NCBI RefSeq assembly: GCF_026151205.1
Contig: NC_087073.1
Span: 17,689,837-17,753,836, forward strand
Direction of reading: 5' to 3'
DNA length: 64,000 bases
Source of the DNA: Bolinopsis microptera
Lineage: Eukaryota > Ctenophora > Tentaculata > Lobata > Bolinopsidae
Part shown: positions 44,740 through 57,716 of the stretch, piece by piece
Position numbering within the stretch: the stretch's first letter is position 1
Layout of the letters: every line of letters starts with the position of its first letter
Notes under the pieces: model-generated
Database searches by the model: none
What the model was told of the DNA's origin: nothing
Seen by the model: only the letters and a program-made list of their open reading frames with translations
Translations under genes and position numbers: made by a program

Positions 44740-45954
44740 ACCAAATTTTTTGTTGCGCCATTTTTATTCTCATATCAAATATGCGCTGATACTTTTCGGT
44801 CGAATTTCTTTTTGTTGCCGCTCATAGCAATTAGCAGAGAGCCTCAATGCACACACCGTATATTTAGTTTGATAGTAGTTGTTTTGTTGCACATTGTAAT
44901 GCAGATGTTACTAAATGATCTTGAGAGGGTATTTAATATAACTTAGTTAGTGTTACTGCGTTTTGGCTGCGATGTGCTGGAGACTACTAGAAACTTGTTC
45001 TAGTATAGAATAGCTTAGTGGATCAGGATGTTGCTAAATTAAATCCCTTGTTACACTCGTTTAGTTCTGGACAGGATTTGAACGTTTTACACTTTTATCA
45101 GATCATTTCAATCATGCTTCATACCGAAATTACAATTAACCCATTCAAGCCTTGTATAAACAATAACGGACAGTATTCTGTGTTAGAAAAAATATATGTA
45201 CTTCCAATCAAATCGTGCAATTTCCTTGGTACACAGGTGCACATTCTTTGATGCCCGAAATGCATTCCAAGCTCTAGATATCTGCCTTCAATAATGGCCT
45301 ATAATCACATTTGCCAAAAAACAGCTGCTTTGTAATGCTGGTGTGTCCCACTTAGTTTGATTATCTTAGTTAAGCTGTAATATCGAACTCGAAGACCTGT
45401 TTCGTTATTATTTCTTGAAATGCAGGTATTTGAAGGTTTTGAAGCAATTTTTTCAATTAATCTATTTTCCTGGTGTAGAAACAGACCTAACTTGATGTAT
45501 ATTGTTTATTCTAATTAAAGTATATTTGAATTTAAAATATGAACTTCAAATATCATTATTTCTAGCTGAACCAGAATTTCCTTTGGGACGAGATGCTTTC
45601 CGGACAAACATTATTGTATGCTGATATAATAATTAACAACCGATCCTATGGGCTGAAATATGTAAGTACTTTGTTCAAGCTTGATGTGACCTTTTTTATC
45701 TTAGTATACTTATGACTGCTTTAGCTCAGCCTTTATAATAAAAGATAACCTCTTACCAAGCGATTGTGGAGAGAAATGACAGTCATATTTACCATTACCA
45801 TTTTACAACTATTTAACAGTACCACCAACTGACTGTAATTTTCAAGCAAGAATTATTACTGATGAAAACCCATTAAATACCTAAAACTGCGTTGTACAAA
45901 CACACTTGTTTATTGATAGTTAACATTAAGGATGGTTGATGCCTGTTAAGTTCA
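44740..45954. other. Gene-less AT-rich stretch
   Basis: No supportable gene or repeat was seen. Confidence 0.3.
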
Positions 45955-45957
45955 TTA

Positions 45958-46188
45958 CAGTGGAGTTCCCACTTACGAGTGTTGGCTGAGAGGTGGCGCA
46001 CCTGAGAGGTGGCGCGGTGTATGCAGAGTATGATAATGTCAGCCTTACCGCGGACGCGATAATTCAAACGTAATGAAAGCTAATGTCAGCTGCGCCGCAA
46101 GGCTGACATTATCATACTCTGCATACACCGCGCCACCTCTCAGGCGCGCCACCTCTCAGTTTACCACTCGTAGGTGGGAACTCCACTG
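45958..46188. mobile_element. 231-bp foldback MITE with TTA duplication
   Basis: The ends CAGTGGAGTTCCCAC and its complement extend into arms of ~90 bp, including GAGAGGTGGCGC repeated twice per arm, around a ~45-bp centre. It is flanked by TTA on both sides (45955-45957 and 46189-46191). Three-base TWA targets are typical of PIF/Harbinger-type elements; the family call is an inference. Confidence 0.8.
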
Positions 46189-46759
46189 TTATGCTCATCT
46201 ACTTACCAGTTTATTTACAGCCAATTCTTATCATTGTGACTTTAGCAAGTGGATATTTTCAATGCAACATTTAAACATCGTTTTTAGGCAAGATTGGGCA
46301 ATTTGGTTTTGATCACTGGATTGATCACCAAAAGTTACTTAATTGAATAATAATTTGAAACTAAATCATTCGAAATCACTGATTGAGTGCCATTGATTGA
46401 GTGAAGAAATCACAGATTAAGTGCCAGGATCATGTATCCGTGCCAGATCTTAAAATGGTCATAACTCGGCTTAGTTGTAAACAACGAACTTGAAGTTATA
46501 GGAAAGCACTTCAATTATCAAAACAAGTCCAAATGTGTCTGGAAATTTTGGAGTTCCTAACTCAAAACGTTCTCAATTTATGGTGACAATAGAGAAAAAG
46601 AGGGAGTGTACAACCCTATACAATCTCACTAGTGACAATATACCTTTAGAATTTTAGAAATAAGTGCTCTATATTCGTTTCCTCCTTCAAATAGTTGATT
46701 TGGTCATTTACTTTTGAAACACTGAGACAGTCTGAGTTCTTTAGCTTTGATCAGTATCT

Positions 46760-47300
46760 GATGAACGGTGCTAGAGTTTCAAAATGATACTTTGACAGCT
46801 CTGGGTTTTTCAGCAGACATATTCCCAATTTGAGCAGCTTCGAAGCGTGGCTTTTCTGCAATTTGTTCAAACACATCACAAATTTGATCGCCAAGTTTCT
46901 CTCCTGTATCCTCCTTGAGACTAAAAATGAAGACATTTCTGCAATCTGCTGCGATCTTCTTCAGCTACAACATTCCAAACTACTTTCTTCAAGTTTTCTG
47001 CCGTGAAAGTGGAGACAGAGCTGGGGGAAGGGTTTCCTCTGCATTTTTTGCTGATTTCTGAGCACTGATGATTTCACTTTTCATTTCCTCTATCTTTTTA
47101 TTCGTGGAGAATACGCTGATATTAGACAATACCCTAAAACGCATCAAAAAGGTGCTTTACTAGAACGTCCTTGTTTGGTTTCTTGAACTTCTCGAATGTG
47201 ATATCACTATCTTCATCAAAGTTTATTGTCTTCATTACCTCAACCCAAATACCAAGATCATTAGAAGCATCTGAAAGCTGGTCGAAATGTTTACTTGACT
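46760..47300 (-). pseudogene. Decayed ORF1-like protein, third locus
   Basis: Read across several frames, the minus strand encodes pieces matching the intact protein at 41518: 'DLGIWVEVMKTINFDEDSD' near 47230 (compare 'DFHIWITRLEEASTCDESE'), and 'EDTGEKLGDQICDVFEQIAE' and then 'KPRFEAAQIG' near 46830-46920 (compare 'KVDELFEQIEVKPRYEAVRI'). Several breaks separate the pieces. Confidence 0.6.
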
Positions 47301-47419
47301 ACATTAGAGAGTCTAAGTACACATCTTCCATAACGTACTCACAATTGTATAGCACCGGACACAAAGTAGCAGATAAGTCGTCGAATTATAGCAATAAGAG
47401 ATGCACATGTAAGAAATGT

Positions 47420-48130
47420 AGTAAATCAAAGTTTTCACTTTTTAGTTCCCGTCGGATCACATGATTTCTCTCATAGAATTGGTTCCCAATTAGTGGTTTT
47501 ACAGTACCGTCGAGCTAGAATAATGACTCCATATGAGTGTGTTACGTATTGTTAAGCTAGGATCTTAGTATTAAGCAATAAGGTGTCAGAGAGCTAAGAG
47601 ATGACAGGGAGTGATAGACAAGGTTCGACCGGGATCCCGGTTTAATCCCGGATTTTTTGAAAAACTGAAGTTTAAAGCAAAATTATTTACCAATTAATAA
47701 ACAAAACACTGTCAGAGTCAAGTGCCAATTTGTTGGGTAAGCTGTGCTTGTGCTTTTTATCAGTTGCGGATACCATATTTTAGTGTAAGTGTTAAGTGCT
47801 GGTTTTCTTAGCTATGATCCCGGTCCCAAATCTGGCTGAATCCCGGTCCCGGCGTATACCTGGTTCCGGCACTCCTTTCCAGTCCCGGCCAAAACAGCAG
47901 TCCCGGTCGATCCTTGGTGACAGAAGGGGCGGTAAATAATGTTTTGTTTCTGATATTGGTCAAAGAGCGTACTGTATAGCATTGAACCTACACAGTTTTA
48001 GTACCCCTCACTTGAGTACTTGTGAACCATAGTCCATGACCACTAATTGGGAACCAATTCTGTGCGGAGAGAAACCATGTGATCCGACGGCCAAGGGGAC
48101 CAAAAAGTGAAAACTCTGATTTACCGCACT
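47420..48130. mobile_element. Foldback element with ~85-bp arms
   Basis: GTAGTAAATCAAAGTTTTCA at ~47420 and on to CCAATTAGTGGT at ~47495 is inverted at ~48040-48125 (ACCACTAATTGGGAACCAAT and on). The arms are imperfect. The interior has scattered TCCCGGT motifs and no frame. Outer ends and target duplication were not resolved. Confidence 0.6.
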
Positions 48131-49319
48131 ATTTATCTTTCCCCAAACTGTACTGTAAGTCGGGGTTTTACTGTATATATTATCACGAAGATCAGCCCAG
48201 GCTAGTAATTGCCATCCTGATATTTAAAGTAAATACCATTTTATTTAGAAAATAAGTGCTTACTTTCTATCACCATCTTATAAGTAATACTAGGCAAAAT
48301 AGTGATACGTATACATATATAGTGCAGAGTGCTACATAGAGATCAATTGTTTCATCTTAAGTTTGTTACGCAGCTTACGCTCATACCTGGTAGTGGTAGT
48401 GGTACCAGTAATAGTGATAGATTGCCCGACCCTAATCGTGGGTTTTAATCACGTGCTTCATGCTTGTTATAGGTGGTTATCAGCTGTTATGTTCTAAAAA
48501 TTATAGCGCTCATTGTAAGACGTAGGTTCAATGTTGGTATGGTTTTAATTAAATTAGTTACCCAGAATTTTATTAAGATATTGTAACGTAATAGCTTTTT
48601 GAGTTCCGTTATTTTGTTTAAGTGTAATTGTTATTCAAAACATATAATTTCAGGTGTTAAAAGCTTGGAGCAAGACACATTACGATCGATGGCGTTCGCT
48701 GACTGATGCATTGCTATTTACTGCTGACTAGCTTATCCTTTTGTTGCCTCTAATCAGTGATGAACACCAATTAGAATCAATCGATTTAATTCACAGGATA
48801 TTACGATTGTTTAACAAGGGCCCTAGCACCTGTAGTTTAAGTTATTCGATTCGATTTTTATTAAATAACTCCGTTTTTCTTTTTCTGATCTATTATTAGA
48901 GCTGTCAATGTCTTCATCTTATATTTATTGCTGCGATGTTTTACTTTATTTTATATATCAGTTGAGACTAATTAATGAATTTGACAAATTTACAAGTTTT
49001 AAATTTTTGATAATATTTGATATTTCGCCATATTTATAAATGTGTTATCAGTAGTCAATAACTACACAATATGTAATGTATTTGATTTCTGTTTGTGTGT
49101 ACAACCACTCCCGTGCATAGTAAAGCAGGCGGAGACTTGCACGTGCACGTGTTAAGAATTTGGAGCTAAATTTCGATCATTTACTGTTGAGTTTAGAGTG
49201 TTCTACGAAATAATAGCATGTATCTTCGGTTGTGATTTAAATTTTATGATACGATAAAAATTGATTTCTAGCTTCCTCCCTGTGACAACGGATTTTCTAG
49301 TATGTCTTTAGAGTAAAAT
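48131..49319. other. Gene-less stretch
   Basis: I see no supportable feature here. Confidence 0.3.
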
Positions 49320-49512
49320 AAAGGTCGAGACATATCTATATGGTACAAAATTCGGGGATTTTTGGAAAAAATTGGAAAAAATCCCCATATTTTCGTACTG
49401 AATTTCTGAAATTTCGTACTGAATTACTGAATTTATGAAAAAAATCCCCATATTTTCGTTCCCCCATAATTTCGATCCCCGCTAATTATGATCCACATAA
49501 ATATGTCTTGTA
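49320..49512. mobile_element. Probable short relative of the 55.7-kb element
   Basis: It ends in ATAAATATGTCTTGTAAGG, the same terminal sequence as the right end of the element at 55696-56307, and carries similar 'CCCATATTTTCG' motifs. The left end is degenerate. Confidence 0.45.
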
Positions 49513-49619
49513 AGGTATGATTCACATTCGACACAAAAACCGAGAATGCACTCTGGCATTGTTCGTGCGCTGCTCGGGAGAGCACGTTTCCTTGATTTGT
49601 GTAGGAGATTTCACACTTG

Positions 49620-50840
49620 TATGAGTTCCCTGGTATTTGGAACATTTTCAGGTGGTTTAATGGTTATATTAGTACTTGTCCCTAACAATTAGAAAAACCG
49701 AGTTTCGACATCTTGACCCACTCAGGCCACTCCCAGGGGCCACGCCCACCCCAAAATTACTGAAATCCAGGTCAAATCAAGAATGAGAATCTTTACCCTT
49801 GTATGGGTTTTATGTTCCGGGGTATTTGGAACATGTTTAGGATGTTTAATAGTTATTACCTGTCCCAAACCATCAGAAAGACCGAGTTTCGACATCTTGA
49901 CTCACTCAGGCCACTCCCAGGGGCCTCGCCCACCCCAAAATTACTAAAATCCAGGTCAAATCAAGAATGAGAATCTTTACCCCTGTAGGAGATTTATGTT
50001 CCGGGGTATTTGGAACATGATTTGGTGGTTAGATAGGAAGTACCTGACCCCAACAACCAGAGAAACTAATTTTCGACGTCTTGACCCACTCAGGCCACTC
50101 CCAGGGACAATTCGAAACTATTTTTAGGGGATTTGAAATCCGTGTCAAATCCCCTAAAAAATCCCCAACAAAATTCAGGGAAACGTCTTCTGCTACGTTA
50201 CTCGGGAGAGCACGTTTCCTTGATTTGTGTAGTGGATTTGTAGTGGATTTCACAGGTGTAGTGGATTTGTGTTCCGGGGTAGGTGGAACATGTTTTGGTG
50301 GTTAAATAGGTAGTACGTGACCCAAACGATCATAAAAACCGAGTTTCGACCTCCCAACCCACTCAGGCCACTCCCAGGGGCCACGCCCATCCTAAAATTA
50401 CTGAAAATTAGGTAAAATCAAGACCGAAAATCTTTACCCCCGTAGTGCATTTATGTTCCGGGGTAGGTGGAACATGTTTTGGTGGTTAAATAGTTAGTAC
50501 TTGTCCCAAACCATCAGAAAAACCGAGTTTCGACCTCCCAACCCACTCAGGCCACTCCCAGGGGCCACGCCCATCCCAAAATTACTGAAAATTAGGTAAA
50601 ATCAAGACCGAAAATCTTTACCCCCGTAGTGCATTTATGTTCCGGGGTAGGTGGAACATGTTTTGGTGGTTAAATAGTTAGTACTTGTCCCAAACCATCA
50701 GAAAAACCGAGTTTCGACCTCCCAACCCACTCAGGCCACTCCCAGGGGCCACGTCCATCCCAAAATTACTGAAATCCAGTTAAAATCAAGACCGAAAATC
50801 TTTACCCCCGTAGTGCATTTATGTTCCGGGGTAGGTGGAA
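49620..50840. repeat. 184-bp tandem repeat, about six units
   Basis: The marker GAGTTTCGAC lies at ~49700, 49884, 50067 (degenerate), 50341, 50525 and 50709. Spacing is 183-184 bp, apart from one unit lengthened by ~90 bp of extra sequence around 50110-50260. Each unit includes CACTCAGGCCACTCCCAGGG and ATGTTCCGGGGTA. Confidence 0.88.
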
Positions 50841-50849
50841 GGCCAGGTT

Positions 50850-51300
50850 CCACTAATGGTTTTCTGATCGCTTCAGAGTGATTATTAAAGAAAACACCGC
50901 TTATAATCGTTTTTTCTAATGTAATAAGTGGTTCGAAATAATTGCTTATAAACCATTTATTATCGCGGGAATTAATACGGGAAAGCGATTATAATTGTCT
51001 AAAAGCGATTTTCAAGTAGCTTGGGATTATAAGCGGTGGAAAAGAGTAGGCCAGATAGTTCGTCTTTTTTCGAAACAATTTTTAAGCGATTATATGCGCT
51101 TTTACAACTTTATAATCGATTACAATTTAGCGTTTATAAAATCGCTAAAAAATCTTCACCCCCACCCTTCCCTCCTTCCTCCTCTCAATCTACTATCTCG
51201 ATCTCCGGGTTTTTTATTTTAGGCATATTAAACGACTCACAAGCGATTATGAGCGATTATAATCGATTGTAAGCGCTTTCCTCGATTATAGGAACACCCA
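50850..51300. repeat. Interspersed GCGATTATAA-rich repeat block
   Basis: The motif GCGATTATA or its complement TATAATCGC occurs many times in both orientations (for example ~50985, 51002, 51085, 51110, 51240-51290), giving a strongly self-complementary block. It may be a MITE; GGTTCC near 50857 and GGAACAC near 51292 could be its ends, but this is weak. Confidence 0.5.
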
Positions 51301-54300
51301 AGTTTATATTTATAGCTTACGTCAATTTTCCTTTTAACTGCTACAGTTTTAGGCAATGAAGCGCCAAAAGAAGATGTGTTACTCGACCTGTTTCTACTAC
51401 ACTGGTTATAGCTCTGCGTTTATGTGTGGGAATTGCTACAGGCTTCATTGCTACAGCTTCAATGCTTCTGAGGAGGGTTATATGGTGATGGCCGCCAGCT
51501 GGGTTGGGTCCCAAGTTATGAACTGAAACTATCATCTATCAGACAAGAATTTGGAGGTTCAGCAGCGTGTTTTAACTTTCCTAGTCTTCCCCCGAAATCA
51601 AGATATATTTTGAATACAGATGCCTCCTATAGAGAACCGCCGCTAGAACTGCGAAATCAACATTCCAGTACCGTGCTATGTTCAGAAACTGGATAGCCCT
51701 ATTATGATACAAGAGAGGGGTACAATGAAAGTTATGTGGTCTCTCTACTCCGGTATATTTCCAGACTACGACCCCCTGAGTGTATGAAAATCACCTACCC
51801 GCCAGCAACACCACTGTCTCCGTCATCCTGAACGATCATAATGAGGTTCTCTTATCTGCTCCGCTTATCTACCACCATCCTAGCTGCTATTCTCAGCATT
51901 CAGTCAGGTATTTCGGTCTTGAAAATACAAAGGATTCATGTTTGCGAGGGTCTTTGCAGAAAACAAGGCTAGGGGTGACACCTTTACTTGTTCTGGATAG
52001 TCATGTTGAGATGAAGATGGGATGTGGGAGCCTCTGCAGCAGTCTCTGACTGGAAATTACGCGCTATAGTTGCTCCCGTGTTTGATTTCTTCGAAAAACT
52101 TCATTTTAAAACGATCATCTCTCAGATTTGATACCTAGTGTAATATGCGGGTTTTACTACAGCCGACGAGTTTATTCATTTCACCCGTTCTATAGGTCAA
52201 TAATAATGGTGATCTCCTGATTTCTATAAACATATTCCAGTCAAAAAAATTCATCCGAGTTGACTGATAAGTTTTTGCTTTAAAACATATTTTTTGTTAA
52301 ATCGTCTTTCAAAATTACGTCTTTATGTTCAATTTGGTGTAGAATTAAACTTATAGAGTTATTAGGAAGTTTACCTCAAACAGATTGAATAGCCTAGAGA
52401 GATCAATTATATAAAAATCCCACCCGGTCTCTTTGTAGCAGCTACCGGACGAATATAACAAGTATAAAACCCACTTCTTCATTCCCAAATTTGCAGCTCA
52501 TTAATGCTTGCTTCCTGTTGCGAAATTTTGAAAAAATCCTAGATGATGATCGCTTGATGATGTACAAATTATAAATGGGCTCAGGAGTGTAAAATCTCAT
52601 GAAAATATAATAAACAAGTGAAGTGCGAACGTTTCAGTAACACTAAAACATTACTAGGCTAAAAGTTTTCCACAGTGGAGGAGGATGGAGGAGTCATCAC
52701 GAGGCGAATGATATTTGAATCGATGGTATATCACCGGTCCACTAAACGCTCTTATTTTGTATCATGTGTAGGGTTAGCGCCCTCTGGCACCTGTTAGCTA
52801 TACGTGTTACCAACGAATTCGGTTTACAGTATGTACCTACAACTCGCCGTATAAGAATTATACGTTACGACAACAGTGGGGAGCACCACATTGTATCTAA
52901 CAAATAACATGGTGAAGCAAAAAGGACCTTCACGTATGTCCTTTCGTTTCCTTTTTGTTCAAAATTTATCGCCGTGGATCACGAATTGATCAGTAAAGAA
53001 ACTGTATATTAATTAAAAAAAAAAAATATAAAAACCTTGTTATTATTTGTGAGCTTACGTAGTATGAAGTTTAGCAGTTTAACGACAAGAATCAAAACAC
53101 CACAAAAAGATGCCAAATTTAAATTTCATTGTGTACACATTAATAACCGGGGAAAAACTGGTCTTTAGTTGAGTTGAACTAACGCCGTGAAGTTTTTACA
53201 GTTAGAGGAAAAACAGTAAAATAACATTATTTAAGGTGAAACTAAAAAATGAACATTTTAGAGGGCCACCTGGGTAAAATTCGTGACAAAGCTTTTGTTT
53301 TAAGACCTTATGTGAGATCCGAATTATAGTGTCGGCGAAAGCGTCTAATGTCCCATCTCTGAAAAATAGAACTAACGGGGTTAGTCGGTGAGAGGGGTTT
53401 GCAAGGACAAAAGGAAATCGCGGCACAGCGAATCTCGATATTTTCCCATTATCCGAGACAAATTGCGATCTTCTTTAAATATGGTCAACAATATCTATTC
53501 ACCAATCGTTCACCAATCCTATTCCACCAAATTCGCGTATTTTCCTTTAAATCTGCAGGTCAAATATAATTATATGGATAATGGAACCAATCCACGGTCC
53601 ACAGCCTGCCAAATGTATATACGGACTTCGAAATCGAAAAAATATTTTCGGCTAATAATATGATCAGGCTAGCATGAAACTTGAACAAAGTAGTTTCAAG
53701 TAAAAACTTTGGACAAGATTTTGACTTATCGAGTCCATTCTCGATACGTTCCTATGAAGGCAGAGCTCCGCTTCCGAGATCGTATTGCAAAGGGGAGGCC
53801 TGCCTTCCGAGATCGCATTCACAATGGGGAAGCATCGACTCCAAATAATCTGTACGAAAATCGAGGAGTATGTACTAACACTAGGTATTGACTTCAGAAA
53901 ACAAAAAAAAAAATTAAGTATCATAATAATCAGGGTGCAGGAACCCATCACATGGCATGGAGTACGTTTAGACATGTGTTGTGTGTATTATTTGGATGTG
54001 ACTGGACATTGTCTAGAATGTTTAGTGTGTGGACGGCCAATTCCATAAACAATAAACATATCTCGTGTAAGACTATTGTGCTCTCATCATCGACCTCGAG
54101 TCTCTCCCGAGTTCGGCAACATTTAACACAGCACTCGGCAGCACACTGTTGCTATAACGTCTATCATATATGTAAAAAATAATAAACCGCCTATATCCGT
54201 TATTGTTTAAAGGGACCAGGATGTATCCCAATTCTGGTTGCGCATCTGTCGAAGACACGCGCAGCGGATCTAACAGTCAGTGTCGTCCCCCCACATGATC

Positions 54301-55120
54301 AAATCTGAGACGGGATAGTACCTGAAACTTACAAGAAAACGAAAATAATGTGAGCTCATAATGATTTCCAGAAAATTGGTTTCCAGGAATCACTTTCACG
54401 CATTTCTTGACCACTCCACTCTTCTCGGCCTGCTGGTGCTGACGTAACCTTGTTGGCCAAAGACTTGACCCTAGACATAAATGTTGACCACTAGACATAT
54501 AAAACTTGACAACTAGACATAAAATTGTCCACTTGAATTACTTACACACTAGAAATCAATGGATTATGATATCGTCAGTAGGTGAAATCAGTGTGGTTAT
54601 TGACAAATTATCGTTAAATCGTTTAGTTTGCAATCTTCGCATATGCAGATCTGAATAGTTTGCCCTTTGGGGTTTTGTCGTAACTGCAGCTCAATACTAA
54701 ACATTACTTGACTTGTCAATTTCTATTTTAACGTTCAACGAAAGCTCGTGATAATTGAACCAACCTCTTTTCTACAGCCAATACTAGACCAAGCAAATAC
54801 AATCTTGTGATGTGCCTCTGTTTGGCGTTTGCACGTGGTCGCCGCGGTTACCATGGCGTATGCACGTTACGCGGATGAGTACACGCTCAGTTAGTTTACA
54901 AGTTTACATAGTATTTTTATCAAAGTCAATGGTATCAACAGCGGTCTTCCAAATTTTAAATATTTGCGTCAAACGTATTCATAAGCCTATGAGGGGGGGG
55001 AGTATGAAGGTGAAACAAAAGCGTGAGAAATTCTGAAATCATCGTTTCAAATTTAAGAAACAAATATATGCCATTTATACTTATAGACTGTACCTCATGA
55101 AGATCACCCCCTCGATGAGG
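51301..55120. other. Gene-poor stretch
   Basis: No gene can be supported. Minor local repeats: CTTCCGAGATCG twice at 53770-53810, and ACTAGACATA-type units three times at 54470-54525. Confidence 0.3.
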
Positions 55121-56815
55121 TGCAAGAAATCTCAGTATGAAACTCATCAGCCTATCAAAATAATATTCCAGAAAATAAAAATGAAATTCCCTAAAATATT
55201 ATAATTTCTATGAATATTCTATAGAACTCCAAATATACAAACAATGTGAAAACTCCATGATATACAATAAAAATTGATTATAAAAATTGACTGCAGAACA
55301 GTACCTGATGATAAAAGTTATTTATGAAAATCCAATACAGTCATACCAAACAATCTGGCAACATACAAGTAGAGACGTTGAAATAAACAGAGTGGGTGAC
55401 AATGCTCTAGTACTTGAGACAAAATACAAAGAGTAAGGCAGCTTTTCCTGGGTGCCAACCCAAAAATTGTTGGTGTCTCCCAGGATAGAGCCTCCTTTTC
55501 TAACTTACACTACAATTATTATCTCAAATGTTGCCTGAAAATCCATAAAAATTAAAAGCATAAAATAATTTAATTTAAAGCGTAAAATTGACCTGCTGTA
55601 GAATGTAAATTGAATAAATCTTCTAGTAATGTATAGTATTAGTCAATCAGTATATATCAAAGGACTTTCTAAACAGTCCTTGATGTTTACATGTATACCT
55701 TACAAGACATATTTATAACGTACGAAATGTGGCGGTTTTCCGAAAATTTCGCCATATTTTCGGACCGCCAAAATTTCGGTCGTCGTAATAGAATCCGTCG
55801 CATTATCTTTTAGCTTATTTCAATGACTGTGCCTTCACTGCTTTATATCGTTTCTAAAAAGTAATATCAAGTAAAATAAATAAATAAATTCTGGCATCTT
55901 GGGACAAATATTATCACCACACCAATGACGAATTGAATGTCAAGCAATACAGTTTAAATTTGCATTAAAATACATGTATGTGCTAACATGAAAGTCTTAC
56001 AGTCTTAATACAGACTAAGTTTGAACATGATTTTACTTAACGGTTGATACTCGTAAAATATCTGTTCCATATATTGGACCGTCGACGAGTCCAACTCGTC
56101 CTGGTAGGTTGTAAACCTACAAGATTTTACCGAATTTCAGAAATTTCCTTACTGCTTACTGCAACTGTCACAAAAAATGATGAAAAATACCCTTATTTTC
56201 TGTGACGTCCGAAATTTGACGGTTTTTGTTCAATTTCGCCATATTTTCGGACCGCCAAAATTTCGGTCGTCGCAAATTAGGCTGCCATAAATATGTCTTG
56301 TAAGGTATTAGATACCTAGATAAGTTATTTCCTCTCTTCACAGCATTGTGTTCATTGCAATAACACTGTTGATAAGATTCAATAAAAATTCACAGTACTA
56401 ACAGTAAAACTCAGATTATCTAGGTATCTGGGATTCAAAGGAGAGGTTCGTCCAATGGCATAATCGTTGAGATAGATTTAAAATCAAAGTCTTAACAAAG
56501 GGACTTGGAGTGTAATAAACGATCAGGTTTCCCTAAATATTTATCCAATCAAACATTTAGGAGGCAAGGGTGTGTAATCCTAACGGTCTACACTGTCCAA
56601 TTTCGCATTACTATCACTATACACCCTGGATTCTTCTAAGTTCTATGTTCTACATTCAAGACGTATTTTTGTTCTACATTCAAGACGTATTTTTGTAGAA
56701 AGCATATGCCTTCTAGTATAGCCACTCTTTAGCTACTCCAAGTCCCCTAATAAGACATTTAACCTGTAGGTTCTTTATAAAAAGTTCTTTTGCTTGCTTT
56801 AATTAATAGTGCCTA
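55121..56815. repeat. AT-rich repeat (copy B), empty site for the 14.5-kb transposon
   Basis: It is collinear with 12399-14542 plus 19131-19174. Where copy A carries the 4.6-kb transposon, copy B reads AACCTGTAGGTTC without interruption (56760-56775). It lacks the ~1.07-kb segment found at 12767-13835, and has its own insertion at 55696-56307. Confidence 0.88.
55696..56307. mobile_element. ~610-bp TA-flanked element with CCTTACAAGACATATTTAT ends
   Basis: The ends CCTTACAAGACATATTTAT and its complement are flanked by TA. Copy A at ~14075-14083 lacks it, giving the empty site. Inside are two direct copies of a block around GCCATATTTTCGGACCGCCA (near 55755 and 56230) and, in reverse, the ~85-bp module also seen at 41406 and 58348. 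No coding frame was seen. Confidence 0.8.
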
Positions 56816-56928
56816 CAACCTAGCTAGTCTATTGCTCGCTTCTCTCTGCAAGCGTGCTAAATAACTCGATGTTGGCACTGAACGACCTTGAAATCACTCA
56901 TGGTGTGATTTTCATCCATATGCATCTG

Positions 56929-57002
56929 GTCTAGGATGCAAAAAATGCCACAAACATGGAGAATAACTAAAATATGTCAAATTTAATAGCAAAATTGAGC
57001 TC
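56929..57002. repeat. Fragment matching 13219-13311
   Basis: TTTTCATCCATATGCATCTG and the following ~70 bases match the middle of the segment at 12767-13835 that is otherwise missing from copy B. It therefore exists as a separate dispersed piece. Confidence 0.75.
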
Positions 57003-57264
57003 TCTGCCCCATGCGGTGCCTGTCAGCATCAGCTAACAGAATAGCCCTAACATAACGATCAAGCCACAAATTAGGTCACTATAATGATGTAATATTGCTG
57101 AATAAATAGATTTGAATATAATATTTGTTTTATTTTGAATATTTGTTTTATTCTGATTTTCGAAATTTTTCTCAAGGTGCCTTAGTTGCAAGTGGCGTTT
57201 TTTATAAAAATTTGAATTCTAAGTGACTATTTTTCAAACCTATGACCAAACTGGCTCCTATTGT

Positions 57265-57352
57265 CCTACGTTGTATGACCCGCCGCGCACGAGTGCGCGG
57301 CTCCCCTTTATCGTAGTGAAGCGACAGTGGGGGTCACCACGTGATACAAGGC
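57265..57352. repeat. Diverged half of the 44.5-kb palindromic repeat
   Basis: TTGTATGACCCGCCGCGCAC through GTGAAGCGACAGTGGGGGTC to GTGATACAAGG matches 44625-44735 with internal deletions. Confidence 0.7.
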
Positions 57353-57504
57353 TTCTATTATTTTGCTCGTCTCAAAATTATCAAGTGACGTCGTTTTTAT
57401 GGTAGCCGAACAAAATGGTTTTACATTAACCCTTAATTGACGATGTCAATTCATCGCAGCTCGGCGCGATGTACAGTAGCGCATCCCGCCGATCTATTGT
57501 AGGG

Positions 57505-57572
57505 TTACAACCTACCAGGACGCGCGCCGAGTAATTGGAACAGAGATTTTACGAGTATCACCCGTTAAGCCG
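57505..57572. repeat. ~85-bp module, copy 3
   Basis: It reads ACCTACCAGGACGCGCGCCG and then TACGAGTATCACCCGTTAA, lacking the central GTTGGACTCGTCGACGG seen in other copies. Confidence 0.6.
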
Positions 57573-57716
57573 ATTTAGCGTGAGAAGCATCATTGAGTGC
57601 GCGGCGCGGCACATTAACGCATCGAGCGCTACAAATAAACCTTAATTCCAACCCTAATGCCTAACTCTAATCATAACCCTAGCCATAACACATTACCTGA
57701 GCTTACTGGGCCTAGA

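Noticed and set aside
47575-47900. A GGTTCGACCGGGATCCCGG stretch, considered as part of a tRNA gene
   Set aside because: No acceptor stem, D arm or anticodon arm can be drawn around it; it belongs to a TCCCGG-rich repeat.
53388-54182. Several overlapping frames of 60-103 codons on both strands
   Set aside because: They have no recognisable domains, conflicting frames and compositions typical of random AT-rich DNA.
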